Source: an uncultured Clostridium sp. (lineage in GTDB: Bacteria > Bacillota > Clostridia > TANB77 > CAG-508). Taken from it: a stretch of 64,000 nt of DNA. Every line of letters starts with the position of its first letter. Position 1 is the stretch's first letter. This document shows, in pieces, positions 37,296-46,931 of the stretch. Under the pieces are notes generated by a model, which was not told where the DNA came from, made no database searches, and was given only the letters and a program-made list of their open reading frames with translations. The DNA lies in assembly GCA_900553405.1 (NCBI GenBank), contig USDF01000001.1:4089-68088 (forward strand), written 5' to 3'. Position numbers and translations under genes: made by a program.

Positions 37296-37362
37296 AAAAA
37301 TATTTCATATTCTATTGACTTTTGAAATAATAATATTTATAATGTCTAACAGAATATGAAAT
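37296..37362 (+). promoter_or_regulatory. Exporter promoter flanked by TetR-type operators
   Basis: TTGACT (37315-37320) and TATAAT (37338-37343) with a 17-bp spacer. The promoter is bracketed by ATTTCATATTCT (37302-37313) and its exact inverse AGAATATGAAAT (37351-37362). An extra inverted AATATGAA lies just upstream. Confidence 0.75.
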
Positions 37363-37386
37363 AAATTTCAAGTTAAGGAGGAGACT

Positions 37387-38097
37387 ATGGAGAAAATAGT
37401 TGAAATAAAAAATGTAAGTAAAATTTACAAAACAGGAGAAAAAGAATTTAAAGCACTAGATAACATTGATTTATCTATAAACAAAGGAGAATTTGTTGTA
37501 ATACTTGGACCATCAGGAGCAGGAAAATCAACATTATTAAATTTAATAGGTGGAATGGATACACCAACAAATGGAAGCATAAAAATTGATGGAGAAGATA
37601 TCTCAAAATATAATGAGAACAAATTGAGCGAGTATAGAGCAGAGAATATCGGATTTATCTTTCAATTTTACAACATATTGCCAACACTTACTGTATTGGA
37701 AAATGTTGAATTAATTAAAGATGTTGTAAAAAACGGAAACGATAGCAAAGAAGCTATAAAAGCTGTTGGATTAGAAAATCACATGAATAAATTTCCAAAC
37801 CAATTATCTGGAGGTGAACAACAAAGAGTTTCTATAGCAAGAGCTATAGCTAAAAATCCAAAATTACTATTATGCGATGAACCAACAGGTGCACTAGATT
37901 CAAAAACAGGTGTCGAGGTTTTAAAACTATTACGCAAACAATGTGATGGAAACAATGGAGCAAATACAGTAATTATAGTAACTCACAATAGCTTATTTGC
38001 AGATATTGCAGACACAGTAATAAGAGTAAAAAACGGAAAAATAGAAAGTGTAACTGCAAATGAAAATCCTAAAAAGATTGACGAGGTGAAATGGTAA
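37387..38097 (+). CDS. ABC transporter ATPase (MacB/LolD type)
   Basis: 236 aa. Walker A GPSGAGKST (residues about 40-48), Q loop FQFYNILP, signature LSGGEQQR (about 139-146), Walker B LLLCDEPTGALDSKTG (about 160-175), switch His VTHNS. It overlaps the permease gene at the stop codon. AAGGAGGAG ribosome site. Partner of the following FtsX permease in a small-molecule or lipid exporter. Confidence 0.9.
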   Translation: MEKIVEIKNVSKIYKTGEKEFKALDNIDLSINKGEFVVILGPSGAGKSTLLNLIGGMDTPTNGSIKIDGEDISKYNENKLSEYRAENIGFIFQFYNILPTLTVLENVELIKDVVKNGNDSKEAIKAVGLENHMNKFPNQLSGGEQQRVSIARAIAKNPKLLLCDEPTGALDSKTGVEVLKLLRKQCDGNNGANTVIIVTHNSLFADIADTVIRVKNGKIESVTANENPKKIDEVKW

Positions 38098-40514
38098 TGG
38101 CTAAATTAAACAAAAAAATATTAAGAGATATAAAACAAAACAAAATGCAATTTTTTAATGTTTTTATTATGATATTTTTAGGAGTATTTGTTTTTGCAGG
38201 AGTACATTCATATATGGATGGTATGCAAATAAGTGGCGATAATTACTATGAATCAAACAATTTACAAGACTTATGGCTAACAGGTGAAAACTTTAATAAA
38301 GAAGATTTAGACAAAGTAAAAAATATCGAAAATGTTAAAAACGCAGAAAGATTATTAAGCATAAGAACAGACTTAGAAAATGAAAAAGAAAAAGACGTAC
38401 AACTAGAAACAATCTTTATTGAATCAAATGAAATATCAAAAATGTACATTGCAGATGGAGAAGAATTTTCTAAAGAAAAAGATGGTGTATGGTTTGATAG
38501 CTATTTAGCAAAATATTTAGACCTAAAAGTTGGAGATGAAATTACTTTTAAATATAAAGACTACACAATGACAGAAAAAATAAGAGGTCTAGTAAACACA
38601 CCAGACCATGTGTATTTTGTAAAAGATGAAACAGCAATTTTCCCAACACATAAGGATTATGGTTACATATATCTTTCTATAAATGAATTTCCAAAACAAT
38701 ATATTTATGATGAGATAAAAAATAAAATTGTGGCAGAAAATACTATAATGGAAAACATGAAAGATAGCATAACAAATGAAACAATAGAAAAAATGATTCC
38801 AGACTTTAACATAGAAGACTATTATATATTTAATCAAGTAATTGTAGATGTAGATGATACAAGCAAAATAGAAGAAACAAAAAGAAATATAGAAAATGAT
38901 ATTAAAGCTGCAATAGCAGTTACAGATAGAGAAGCAAGCGCATCTTGCGAAACATATAATTCAGAAATAGAAGAGGGAGCAACATATTCAGAAGTATTTA
39001 CATTTTTATTCTTATTTATAGCAATATTATCTGTTGTAACAACAATGAACAGATTTGTAAAAAAACAAAGAACACAAATAGGAACATTAAAAGCATTAGG
39101 ATTTAAAAATAGCAAAATAATAAGACACTATGTAGGCTATGGATTTTATATAAGTATAGCAGCTTCAATACTTGCACTATTAGTTGGAAACTTTGGATTA
39201 GGCAAATTCTTCATGAACATGGAAATGTCATATTTTGAAGTTCCAGTTTATAGTACAATATTATTACCTACAGTATATATACTTGCAGTATTTGTAGTAA
39301 TAATAGTAACTATTGCAACATATTTCTCTTGCAGAAAAATCTTAAAAGAACCAGCAGTAGAAGCATTAAGAATAGAAATACCAAAAGTAAAGAAAACAAA
39401 TTTTGACTTAACAACAAAAGGAATATTCAAAAAAGCCTCAATTTCTACAAGATGGAATTTAAGAGATATAGGAAGAAATAAAGGAAGAAGCATAATGGGT
39501 ATAGTAGGAATAATAGGCTGTACAATGCTTTTAGTATGTGCATTTGGCTTACTAGACACAATGAATTCTTACTTAGACTGGCAATTTGACAAAATAAATA
39601 ATTTCGAATACAAACTAGGATTATCAAGTAATTATACTGATGAAGAGCTAGAAGATGCAAAAAACAAATACGGAAATGCTACAAGTCAAACTCTAGCAAT
39701 AGAAGTAAAAAATGGAGATAAAAAAGAAACAAATACTTTAACAATAAATGACGCAAAAGATTATTTAAAATATACAGACCATAACAAAAACTATATAGAC
39801 TTAAAAGATGATGGAATATATATTACAGAAAAATTATCAGAAAAATACGACTTAAAAGTTGGAGACGAAATATCTTGGCATGCATTTGGAAACAATAATT
39901 GGTATACATGTAAAATAGTAGGAATAAATCGTGACCCACAAAATCAAAATTTAAATATGACTAGAAAATATTATGAGTCTTTAGGACTTGAATATAAAGC
40001 AGATTCGTTATATACTAATTATGACTTAAGTGACACAAAAACAATCGCAGGAGTAGAAACAATACAAAGCATTTCAAACCTAAGAGAAGGTATAGAAAGC
40101 ATGTTAGAAACTACAAAAACAATGGTTGTAATATTAATAGTAGTGTCAGTAATTTTAGCATATGTAATTATTTACAATTTAGGAATACTATCATTTGCAG
40201 AAAAACAATATCAATTTGCAACATTAAAAGTATTAGGATTTAAAGATAAGCAAATAAAGAAAATATTTGTAAAACAAAATATATGGCTTTCTATAGTAGG
40301 TATTCTAGCAGGATTACCACTAGGATATACAATGATAGACTATATATTTAAAGCAGCACTTGGAGAAAACTATGACTTTCCAGCAATGATAAGTGTACCT
40401 TCATATTTGTATGCAGCAATAGGAAGCTTTGTAGTAGCACTACTTGTAAATAAAACACTATCTAGAAAAGTTAAAACAATTGATATGGTAAGTAGTTTAA
40501 AAGGAAACGAATAA
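38097..40514 (+). CDS. FtsX-type ABC permease
   Basis: About 805 aa. An N-terminal helix, an extracellular MacB-like domain (residues about 45-290), a three-helix FtsX block (about 300-420), a second extracellular domain (about 480-660) and a second FtsX block (about 680-790) form the duplicated layout. FtsX repeats include RTQIGTLKALGFKNSKI and YQFATLKVLGFKDKQI. Of two close ATGs, the one at 38097 is 8 bases from GAGGTGA and is preferred over 38091. Substrate unknown; TetR control suggests a toxic compound. Confidence 0.85.
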   Translation: MAKLNKKILRDIKQNKMQFFNVFIMIFLGVFVFAGVHSYMDGMQISGDNYYESNNLQDLWLTGENFNKEDLDKVKNIENVKNAERLLSIRTDLENEKEKDVQLETIFIESNEISKMYIADGEEFSKEKDGVWFDSYLAKYLDLKVGDEITFKYKDYTMTEKIRGLVNTPDHVYFVKDETAIFPTHKDYGYIYLSINEFPKQYIYDEIKNKIVAENTIMENMKDSITNETIEKMIPDFNIEDYYIFNQVIVDVDDTSKIEETKRNIENDIKAAIAVTDREASASCETYNSEIEEGATYSEVFTFLFLFIAILSVVTTMNRFVKKQRTQIGTLKALGFKNSKIIRHYVGYGFYISIAASILALLVGNFGLGKFFMNMEMSYFEVPVYSTILLPTVYILAVFVVIIVTIATYFSCRKILKEPAVEALRIEIPKVKKTNFDLTTKGIFKKASISTRWNLRDIGRNKGRSIMGIVGIIGCTMLLVCAFGLLDTMNSYLDWQFDKINNFEYKLGLSSNYTDEELEDAKNKYGNATSQTLAIEVKNGDKKETNTLTINDAKDYLKYTDHNKNYIDLKDDGIYITEKLSEKYDLKVGDEISWHAFGNNNWYTCKIVGINRDPQNQNLNMTRKYYESLGLEYKADSLYTNYDLSDTKTIAGVETIQSISNLREGIESMLETTKTMVVILIVVSVILAYVIIYNLGILSFAEKQYQFATLKVLGFKDKQIKKIFVKQNIWLSIVGILAGLPLGYTMIDYIFKAALGENYDFPAMISVPSYLYAAIGSFVVALLVNKTLSRKVKTIDMVSSLKGNE

Positions 40515-40515
40515 C

Positions 40516-40544
40516 GTGGCAAAAGGGACGCCCTTTTTTACCAC
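40516..40544 (+). terminator. Terminator built from family-2-like repeat
   Basis: GTGG-C-AAAAGGG pairs with CCCTTTT-TTA-CCAC around ACG. A second hairpin, AAAAG-AGACGTC-CTTTT, follows at 40555-40571. Confidence 0.75.
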
Positions 40545-40626
40545 AAAAATTACTAAAAGAGACGTCCTTTTGATGACAAAAAAATTGATACGAGTTATAA
40601 TGCTTTAAAAAGAGGAAAAAGAAAAA

Positions 40627-42432
40627 ATGGGAAATATAGTTTTATTAGATGATCTAACAATTAACAAAATAGCTGCAGGTGAAGTTATAGAAAGACCTGC
40701 AAACGTAGTAAAGGAACTTGTAGAGAACTCACTAGATGCAGGGGCAACACATATAATAGTAGAAATAAAAAATGGTGGTAAAACTTTAATAAAAGTAACC
40801 GACAATGGAAAAGGCATATCTAAAGATGATATGCCTATTTCCATTGAAAGACATGCAACTAGCAAAATAAGAAAAGTAGAAGATTTAGAAAACACATATA
40901 CAATGGGATTTAGAGGTGAAGCATTAGCAAGTATTTCTGCAATATCAGAAATGACAATGATATCTAAAACTCTAGAGGAAACAACAGGATATAAAATTCA
41001 AACAACAGCAGGAAATGTAATAGATATAGAAGAATGCGGAGCACAAACTGGTACAACTATAATAGTAGAAAAATTATTTTTTAATACACCTGTAAGATAT
41101 AAATTTTTAAAACAAGATGCTACTGAAAATAAATATATAAAAGAATGGGTTCATAAAGTAGCACTTGCAAATCCACAAGTGTCTTTCAAATTAGTAAGTG
41201 ATGGAAAACAAATATTTTTTTCTAATGGAAATGGAAAAATAGAAGATATTATTTATTTATTATATGGAAAAGAAATAAAAGAAAATTTGGTAAAAGTAGA
41301 CTACGAAGAAAATAATATAAAAATCACTGGAGTAGTAGGAAACACAATGGTAGCAAGAGATACAAGAAAGGACCAAATAATATTTTTGAATAAAAGGCAT
41401 ATACAAAATGTAGCTTTAATGAGCAGTGCAGACCAAGCTTTTAAAGGTGCTACAGGAATTGGAAAATATGGATTTTATATATTAAATTTAGAAATGTCAG
41501 CAAATTATTATGATGTAAATGTGCATCCTACAAAGATAGAAGTAAGATTTAATGAAGAACATGAAATAACTAGAATTTTGTATCATGCAATAAAAAATTC
41601 AATATTAAATTCAGAGTTTTTAGGGAATAATCAAAATGAAAATAAAGAGAAATATATTGAAAATGAGTTTGAATTTTTGACAACAAATAAAATAGAAAGC
41701 AATGGAGAATTCAATATAACTAGTAAAATTGATTTGCCTAAAACAGATGTGACATCTTTAAAAATAGAAGAAAATACAGAAAAAAACATAGAAAACAGCG
41801 ATTTACCAAAAATAGAAAATCAAAATATTGAACTTAGAAAAAGAGAAGAAAAGAGAAAAGTAGAATATAAGTATATAGGAATTTTGTTTAGAACATACAT
41901 AATAGTAGAAATAGCAGATGAAATATACTTAATAGATCAACATGCAGCACATGAAAGAGTTTTATATGAACAAATAAAAGAAAATTATAAGAATCATATA
42001 GAACAAAATAGTCAATTAACATTAATACCAGAAGTAGTAAACTTGACACATAAAGAAATGGAATTCGTAAAAGAAAATATGAAACTATTTAGAGATATAG
42101 GGTTTGACATAGAAGAATTTGGAGAAAATACATTAAAGATAAATGGAATACCAGATTTAGAATATAGAGCAAAAACAAACAATATATTTTTAGATATATT
42201 AGATGAAATGTTAAGTAATGAAAGAACATCTGTAAAAGACGTAGAAGAAAGATTTATAGCAACAGTAGCATGTAAGGCAGCAGTAAAGGCAAATATGGAT
42301 TTAAAAGAAAAAGAGGTAGATGATTTAATACAAAGTTTACTATCATTAAATAATCCATACACATGTCCACACGGAAGACCAACGACAATAAAAATTTCTA
42401 AAGAATATCTTGAAGAGCATTTAGGAAAATAG
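40627..42432 (+). CDS. mutL: DNA mismatch repair protein MutL
   Basis: 601 aa. GHKL ATPase motifs are complete: IAAGEVIERPANVVKELVENSLDAGA (residues about 14-39), DNGKGI (about 60-65), RHATSKI (about 76-82) and GFRGEALASI (about 97-106). The C-terminal dimerisation/endonuclease domain has DQHAAHERVLYE, the metal-binding DQHA(X)2E(X)4E motif of incision-competent MutL, plus ACKAAVKA and CPHGRPT. mutS is not adjacent in the window. Confidence 0.95.
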   Translation: MGNIVLLDDLTINKIAAGEVIERPANVVKELVENSLDAGATHIIVEIKNGGKTLIKVTDNGKGISKDDMPISIERHATSKIRKVEDLENTYTMGFRGEALASISAISEMTMISKTLEETTGYKIQTTAGNVIDIEECGAQTGTTIIVEKLFFNTPVRYKFLKQDATENKYIKEWVHKVALANPQVSFKLVSDGKQIFFSNGNGKIEDIIYLLYGKEIKENLVKVDYEENNIKITGVVGNTMVARDTRKDQIIFLNKRHIQNVALMSSADQAFKGATGIGKYGFYILNLEMSANYYDVNVHPTKIEVRFNEEHEITRILYHAIKNSILNSEFLGNNQNENKEKYIENEFEFLTTNKIESNGEFNITSKIDLPKTDVTSLKIEENTEKNIENSDLPKIENQNIELRKREEKRKVEYKYIGILFRTYIIVEIADEIYLIDQHAAHERVLYEQIKENYKNHIEQNSQLTLIPEVVNLTHKEMEFVKENMKLFRDIGFDIEEFGENTLKINGIPDLEYRAKTNNIFLDILDEMLSNERTSVKDVEERFIATVACKAAVKANMDLKEKEVDDLIQSLLSLNNPYTCPHGRPTTIKISKEYLEEHLGK

Positions 42433-42468
42433 ATTATAAATGCAAGATAACTTATTTAATAAAGATTA

Positions 42469-42492
42469 AGGACTATTCAAGAGAATAGTCCT
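42469..42492. terminator. Terminator between convergent genes
   Basis: AGGACTATTC (42469-42478) and GAATAGTCCT (42483-42492) form a perfect 10-bp stem between mutL and the minus-strand gene. Confidence 0.7.
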
Positions 42493-42505
42493 ATAGAGAT
42501 TTTCT

Positions 42506-42712
42506 TTAAAATTTTAGTTTCATAAGTTTTTCAATTATAAAACATATTATAAAAACTAATAAAACAGTTCCTAAAGAAATTGATATGTTCCAAATATGGA
42601 TACCGAATATAGCTGCTAATACGCCAAATAGGATAAAACCTATACCAAGTGATATAAAACTATTAAGTAGTACTAAAATCTTACCTATATCATTTTTGGT
42701 CATGTTGCTCAT
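42506..42712 (-). CDS. Small two-helix membrane protein (68 aa)
   Basis: Two hydrophobic helices (IGKILVLLNSFISLGIGFILFGVLAAIFGI and ISISLGTVLLVFIICFIIEKLM). No family recognised. Minus-strand AGAGAGGCAAAAG upstream can serve as the ribosome site. Monocistronic. Confidence 0.6.
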   Translation of the reverse strand: MSNMTKNDIGKILVLLNSFISLGIGFILFGVLAAIFGIHIWNISISLGTVLLVFIICFIIEKLMKLKF

Positions 42713-42852
42713 ATCTTTTGCCTCTCTTTCATAATGTTGAATTTTATGCTTAAGCGATTATAACACATTTGACATAAAAAGTAAATATCAAGAATTGTTT
42801 TTCCATAGAAGAAAATAAAAGATATATATATTAGAAAAATAAATTATAAAAA

Positions 42853-42877
42853 TTAGAGCCTAAAATATAGGCTCTAA
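42853..42877. terminator. Terminator of the minus-strand Cys-containing small gene
   Basis: TTAGAGCCTA (42853-42862) pairs with TAGGCTCTAA (42868-42877). Confidence 0.75.
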
Positions 42878-42890
42878 ATAATTAAAAATA

Positions 42891-43070
42891 TTAAGGCATT
42901 TTCTTATTAAAGATTTTTCTTTTCCTCTTTTCAAAATCTTTAGTACAACTAATTCTACTACCATCTATTAACATTATATGGTTAGGTTCATACCGAAGAG
43001 GGCAGTTTTTTTCTTTGCAAAATGCACATTCAATATTATCTTTTATTACTGAAAATAAATTTTTTTTCAT
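42891..43070 (-). CDS. Small Cys-containing hypothetical protein (59 aa)
   Basis: The ATG at 43070 follows GAAAGGTGG on the minus strand; an upstream extension in frame looks like leader. The product starts MKKNLFSVIKDNIECAFCKEKNCPLRYEP and includes C-X2-C-X4-C plus a further Cys, a plausible zinc site, and a basic tail. Function unknown. It diverges from the ZIP transporter gene, so a metal link is possible. Confidence 0.6.
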   Translation of the reverse strand: MKKNLFSVIKDNIECAFCKEKNCPLRYEPNHIMLIDGSRISCTKDFEKRKRKIFNKKMP

Positions 43071-43201
43071 ATTACTATACCACCTTTCAAAAATTATTGA
43101 TAAGATTAAATAAAACACATTAGTTGCAATCAATATAATAACATGAAAGATATAAAAAAACAAGAAAAAGATATTAAATAATAAAATAAGGAGGAGAAAA
43201 C

Positions 43202-43978
43202 ATGGATTTAGTTATAGGACTTGCAATTCCATTTTTAGGAACAACATTGGGATCAGCAATGGTATTCCTGATGAAAAACAAAATAGACAATAAAATAGAA
43301 AAACTTTTATTAGGATTTGCTTCAGGAGTAATGATAGCAGCATCAATTTGGTCATTGCTAATACCTGCAATAGAAATGTCAGAGTCACAAGGAAAAATAG
43401 CATGGGTGCCAGCTGCAATAGGATTTTTACTGGGAATAACATTTTTACTTGTGCTAGATAGCTTAATTCCACACTTACACTTAAAGAGTGACAAACCAGA
43501 AGGAATAAAAAGTAAACTAAAAAAGACAACAATGATGGTATTTGCAGTAACTCTTCATAATATTCCAGAAGGAATGGCAGTAGGGGTAACATTTGCTGGA
43601 GCACTTACACAAAATGCAGGAATAACAATGGCAGGGGCATTTGCATTAGCAATAGGTATAGCAATTCAAAACTTCCCAGAAGGCGCAATTATTTCAATGC
43701 CGTTAAAAAGTGAAGGAATGTCAAAAAGTAAAGCATTTTTATATGGAACATTATCCGGAATAGTAGAGCCAATAGGAGCAATAATTACAATATTATTAAC
43801 GAGTGCTGTAGTACCAATCCTTCCATATTTGCTAGCTTTTGCAGCAGGAGCTATGATATATGTTGTAGTAGAAGAACTTATACCAGAGTCACAAGCAGGG
43901 GAACACTCAAACATAGGAACAATAGGAGTAGCAATAGGTTTTGTAGTTATGATGATTTTAGACGTTGCATTAGGGTAA
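43202..43978 (+). CDS. ZIP-family metal transporter
   Basis: 258 aa, eight membrane helices. The binding-site signature is HNIPEGMAVGV (residues about 119-129), with the second half-site QNFPEGAIISMPL (about 155-167) and the late VVVEELIPES motif. This matches GufA/ZupT-type ZIP proteins, which import Zn or other divalent metals. AAGGAGGAG ribosome site. Single gene. Confidence 0.88.
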   Translation: MDLVIGLAIPFLGTTLGSAMVFLMKNKIDNKIEKLLLGFASGVMIAASIWSLLIPAIEMSESQGKIAWVPAAIGFLLGITFLLVLDSLIPHLHLKSDKPEGIKSKLKKTTMMVFAVTLHNIPEGMAVGVTFAGALTQNAGITMAGAFALAIGIAIQNFPEGAIISMPLKSEGMSKSKAFLYGTLSGIVEPIGAIITILLTSAVVPILPYLLAFAAGAMIYVVVEELIPESQAGEHSNIGTIGVAIGFVVMMILDVALG

Positions 43979-44119
43979 AATTAATAAGCAATCTTTGGAT
44001 TGCTTTTAATTTGTTTTAAGCAAAAATCAGTCAAAAAAAATATGAAATTTAGATAAAAAAATTGATAATTGAAAACAAGTATGATAGTATATAAAAAACT
44101 AAAGAATTGGAAGTGTAAA

Positions 44120-45523
44120 ATGAACCAGAAAAAACAATTATTAATAAATACAATAATAATAGCAATAGGAAAGTTAAGTACACAAGTAATTTCATTCCTA
44201 TTATTACCATTATATACATCAAAATTAAGTCCAGAAGAATATGGAACATATGACTTTTTTGTAACACTATCTGTATTTTTATTACCAATAATAACATTAC
44301 TTATGGAAGAATCTATGTTTAGATTCTTAATTGATGCAGAAGATGAAAAATCTAAAAAAAGAGTTATAACAGCAACCATAGCATATACCATATTTGGAAG
44401 TGTATTATTCACAATAATTGTAGCTTTAATAATGAGTTTTATGCATTATGAATATACATTAGTATTTATAATGTTTATGATATCAAACATATTGATAGGG
44501 CTAAGTAATGCTTTATCAAGAGGCATGGGCAGAATAAAGTTATATTCATTATCAAACTTTATTTTAGGTGTATCAACAATTATATTAAATATAATATTTA
44601 TAGTAAACTTTAAACTTGGTGTAAATGGTCTTTTATGGTCAAATGTAATAGCAAATTCAGTTACTGCAATATTCATATTAGCAAAACTTCATCTAATGAG
44701 ATATGTAAGTAAAGAGGACCTTAGCAGAAAAACGCTATCAAAAATGATTAGATATTCAGTTCCATTGGTACCCAATAATTTATCTTGGGTCATAATAAGT
44801 TTATCAGATAGACTTATGCTAACTCAGATGGCTGGAACTGCACAAAATGGTATATATTCAATTGCTAATAAATTTCCTAATATAGTATATACATGTTATG
44901 GATTTTTCTCTACAGCATGGAAAGAATCAGCTGCTAAGATTTTAAAAGAAGATAACAAAGAAAAATATTACAATAGCATATATAAAGATGTAAAAAACTT
45001 TTTAAAGGCAATAGTAATAGGATTAATTGCAATAATGCCATTTGCATTTCCTATATTAGTAGATTCTAGTTACAATGAAGCATATATATATATTCCTATT
45101 TTGGTAATTTCAATATATTATACAAATATGTCAAATTTCTTTGGGGGAATTTTTGGAGCATATAAAGATACAAAGATAATGGGAAGTACAACAATTGTAG
45201 CAGCAATTATAAATATAGTAATAAATTTTATATTTATACCTAAGTTTGGAATATATGCAGCTGTATTTTCAACATTAATCTCTAATATAATTATATATTG
45301 GTATAGAAGGCAAAAATTGAAAATGTATATAAATTTAAAAGGAAAATTCAATTATATATTTTGGATATTGCTAGCATTAACATTATTTACGTATTATAAA
45401 AACAATATGATAATTAATATATTAATGTTTGTATTAGTATTAGCATATTGCATATTTACTAATAAGAATTTTATAGGTCGAATTTTAAGACCAATAGTAA
45501 ATAGATTTAAGAAGAATAATTAA
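44120..45523 (+). CDS. Polysaccharide flippase (Wzx/MurJ-like MOP superfamily)
   Basis: About 467 aa from the ATG at 44120, which has a GGAAGTG site; a frame extends to 44069 but lacks one. About 12-14 membrane helices. It starts NTIIIAIGKLSTQVISFLLLPLYTSKLSPEEYGTYDFF, the typical polysaccharide biosynthesis (PST) opening. It likely flips undecaprenyl-linked glycan units. No glycan genes are directly adjacent here; the wecE cluster is 40 kb away. Confidence 0.85.
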   Translation: MNQKKQLLINTIIIAIGKLSTQVISFLLLPLYTSKLSPEEYGTYDFFVTLSVFLLPIITLLMEESMFRFLIDAEDEKSKKRVITATIAYTIFGSVLFTIIVALIMSFMHYEYTLVFIMFMISNILIGLSNALSRGMGRIKLYSLSNFILGVSTIILNIIFIVNFKLGVNGLLWSNVIANSVTAIFILAKLHLMRYVSKEDLSRKTLSKMIRYSVPLVPNNLSWVIISLSDRLMLTQMAGTAQNGIYSIANKFPNIVYTCYGFFSTAWKESAAKILKEDNKEKYYNSIYKDVKNFLKAIVIGLIAIMPFAFPILVDSSYNEAYIYIPILVISIYYTNMSNFFGGIFGAYKDTKIMGSTTIVAAIINIVINFIFIPKFGIYAAVFSTLISNIIIYWYRRQKLKMYINLKGKFNYIFWILLALTLFTYYKNNMIINILMFVLVLAYCIFTNKNFIGRILRPIVNRFKKNN

Positions 45524-45550
45524 AACTTACATTTAGGTGTAAGTTTTTTT
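45523..45550 (+). terminator. Rho-independent terminator
   Basis: AAACTTACA (45523-45531) pairs with TGTAAGTTT (45538-45546), followed by T residues. A second stem AGCTGTTTT/AAAACAGCT follows at 45553-45583. Confidence 0.85.
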
Positions 45551-45627
45551 CTAGCTGTTTTTACTCCATTCCTAAAAACAGCTGAATTAATCAAAAATAA
45601 TTGGACAAAATATACAAAAAATGCAAT

Positions 45628-45679
45628 GTTAGCCTTGACAAACAATTTAAAAAATATTATAATGTTAACCAAGACTAAC
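45628..45679 (+). promoter_or_regulatory. suf operon promoter with twin metalloregulator-like boxes
   Basis: TTGACA (45635-45640) and TATAAT (45658-45663) with a 17-bp spacer. GTTAGCCTTGACAAAC (45628-45643) covers the -35 and the semi-palindrome GTTAACCAAGACTAAC (45664-45679) covers the start site; they agree at 12 of 16 positions, 36 bp apart. Probable operators for the DtxR-like regulator that follows. Confidence 0.7.
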
Positions 45680-45695
45680 AAAAAGGAGAAATATT

Positions 45696-46145
45696 ATGAT
45701 ATCAAAGTCTTTAGAGGAATATCTAAAAACAATATACATATTAAAAAAACAGAATGAAAATGTACGTGTTACAGATATTGCTAATAAAATGAATTGCACC
45801 AAGCCAAGTGTAAATAAAGCAATAAAAAATTTGAAAGAAAATGAAATGGTAAATTATCAATCATATGGTACTATAGAACTTACTGAAAAAGGAGAAGAAC
45901 TAGCTAAAAAAATATTAGAAGCTTATGATATAGTTTATTTATTTTTGAAAGACGTTTTAAATTTAGAAGATGGACAAGCACAAGAAGAAGCAGAAAACAT
46001 CAAATCTGTAATATCAGATGATACAACAAATAAACTTGCAAAATATATTCATAAAGTTTTAGGTTTAACAAATCTAGATTGTGACTATGATATAAATAAA
46101 GAAAAGTGCAGATGCTGCGCAAGAAGAAAGATAGAAAGGAAATAG
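45696..46145 (+). CDS. DtxR/MntR-family metal-dependent regulator with Cys-rich tail
   Basis: 149 aa. The N-terminal winged helix (SLEEYLKTIYILKKQNENVRVTDIANKMNCTKPSVNKAIKNLKENEMVNYQSYGTIELTEKG) and the dimerisation helices are DtxR-like. The C-terminus is unusual: LDCDYDINKEKCRCCARRK has four cysteines in 15 residues, which could bind a metal or an Fe-S cluster. It is 3 bp ahead of sufC and shares its transcript, so it is the likely regulator of iron-sulfur assembly in this organism, a role usually held by IscR or SufR. Confidence 0.8.
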   Translation: MISKSLEEYLKTIYILKKQNENVRVTDIANKMNCTKPSVNKAIKNLKENEMVNYQSYGTIELTEKGEELAKKILEAYDIVYLFLKDVLNLEDGQAQEEAENIKSVISDDTTNKLAKYIHKVLGLTNLDCDYDINKEKCRCCARRKIERK

Positions 46146-46148
46146 AAA

Positions 46149-46886
46149 ATGAGTAACGAATTATTAGAAATAAAAGATTTACATGTAAATGCAGGAGAAA
46201 AAGAAATTTTAAAAGGAATAGATTTAAATATAAGAAAAGGAGAAATACATGTAATAATGGGACCAAATGGTTCTGGAAAAACTACAACTGCAAATGCAAT
46301 ATTAAATAATCCAGAATACACAAAAACAAATGGAACAATTAATTTTGAAGGAGAAGATATAACAAATTTAAAAACAGACGAAATAGCAAGAAAAGGTATT
46401 TTTATGTCTTTCCAATTACCAGAAGAGATACCAGGAGTTTCTGTTACAAACTTTTTGAAATATGCTAAAAATAAAATTACTGGACAACCTGTAAAAATAT
46501 TTCAATTCAAAGATGAACTTGCAAAATATATGGAAGAACTAAATATGAATCCAAAGAATATGGAAAGAAGCTTAAATGTAGGTTTCTCTGGCGGAGAAAA
46601 AAAGAAAAACGAAATATTACAAATGCTTGTATTAAATCCAACGCTTGCAATTTTAGATGAAACAGATTCAGGACTAGATGTAGATGCAATAAAGACTGTT
46701 TCAAAAGGAATAGAAATGTTTAAAAATGAGAATAATGCAGTTTTAATTATTACTCATAATACTAAAATTTTACACAGCTTAAAAGTTGATTATGTACATG
46801 TTTTAGTAAATGGAAAAATTGTAAAAACAGGTGGACAAGAATTGGCGTCAGAAATTGAAGAGAACGGATACCAAATGTACAAATAA
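46149..46886 (+). CDS. sufC: SUF Fe-S assembly ATPase SufC
   Basis: 245 aa ABC-type ATPase of the SufBCD scaffold. Walker A GPNGSGKTT (residues about 37-45), signature FSGGEKKKNEI (about 145-155), Walker B LAILDETDSGLDVDAIK (about 165-181), switch His IITHN. The ETDSGLD segment is diagnostic for SufC. It follows the regulator by 3 bp. Confidence 0.95.
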   Translation: MSNELLEIKDLHVNAGEKEILKGIDLNIRKGEIHVIMGPNGSGKTTTANAILNNPEYTKTNGTINFEGEDITNLKTDEIARKGIFMSFQLPEEIPGVSVTNFLKYAKNKITGQPVKIFQFKDELAKYMEELNMNPKNMERSLNVGFSGGEKKKNEILQMLVLNPTLAILDETDSGLDVDAIKTVSKGIEMFKNENNAVLIITHNTKILHSLKVDYVHVLVNGKIVKTGGQELASEIEENGYQMYK

Positions 46887-46889
46887 AAA

Positions 46890-46912
46890 GTAGCTGTATA
46901 TTATACAGCTAC
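46890..46912 (-). terminator. Hairpin after sufC; terminator for the antisense small gene
   Basis: GTAGCTGTATA (46890-46900) pairs with TATACAGCTAC (46902-46912). The minus-strand transcript runs into TTTTT, the plus strand has no T-tract, so it stops the minus-strand gene and only attenuates suf. Confidence 0.65.
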
Positions 46913-46931
46913 TAGCCAGTGAGGACTTTAA

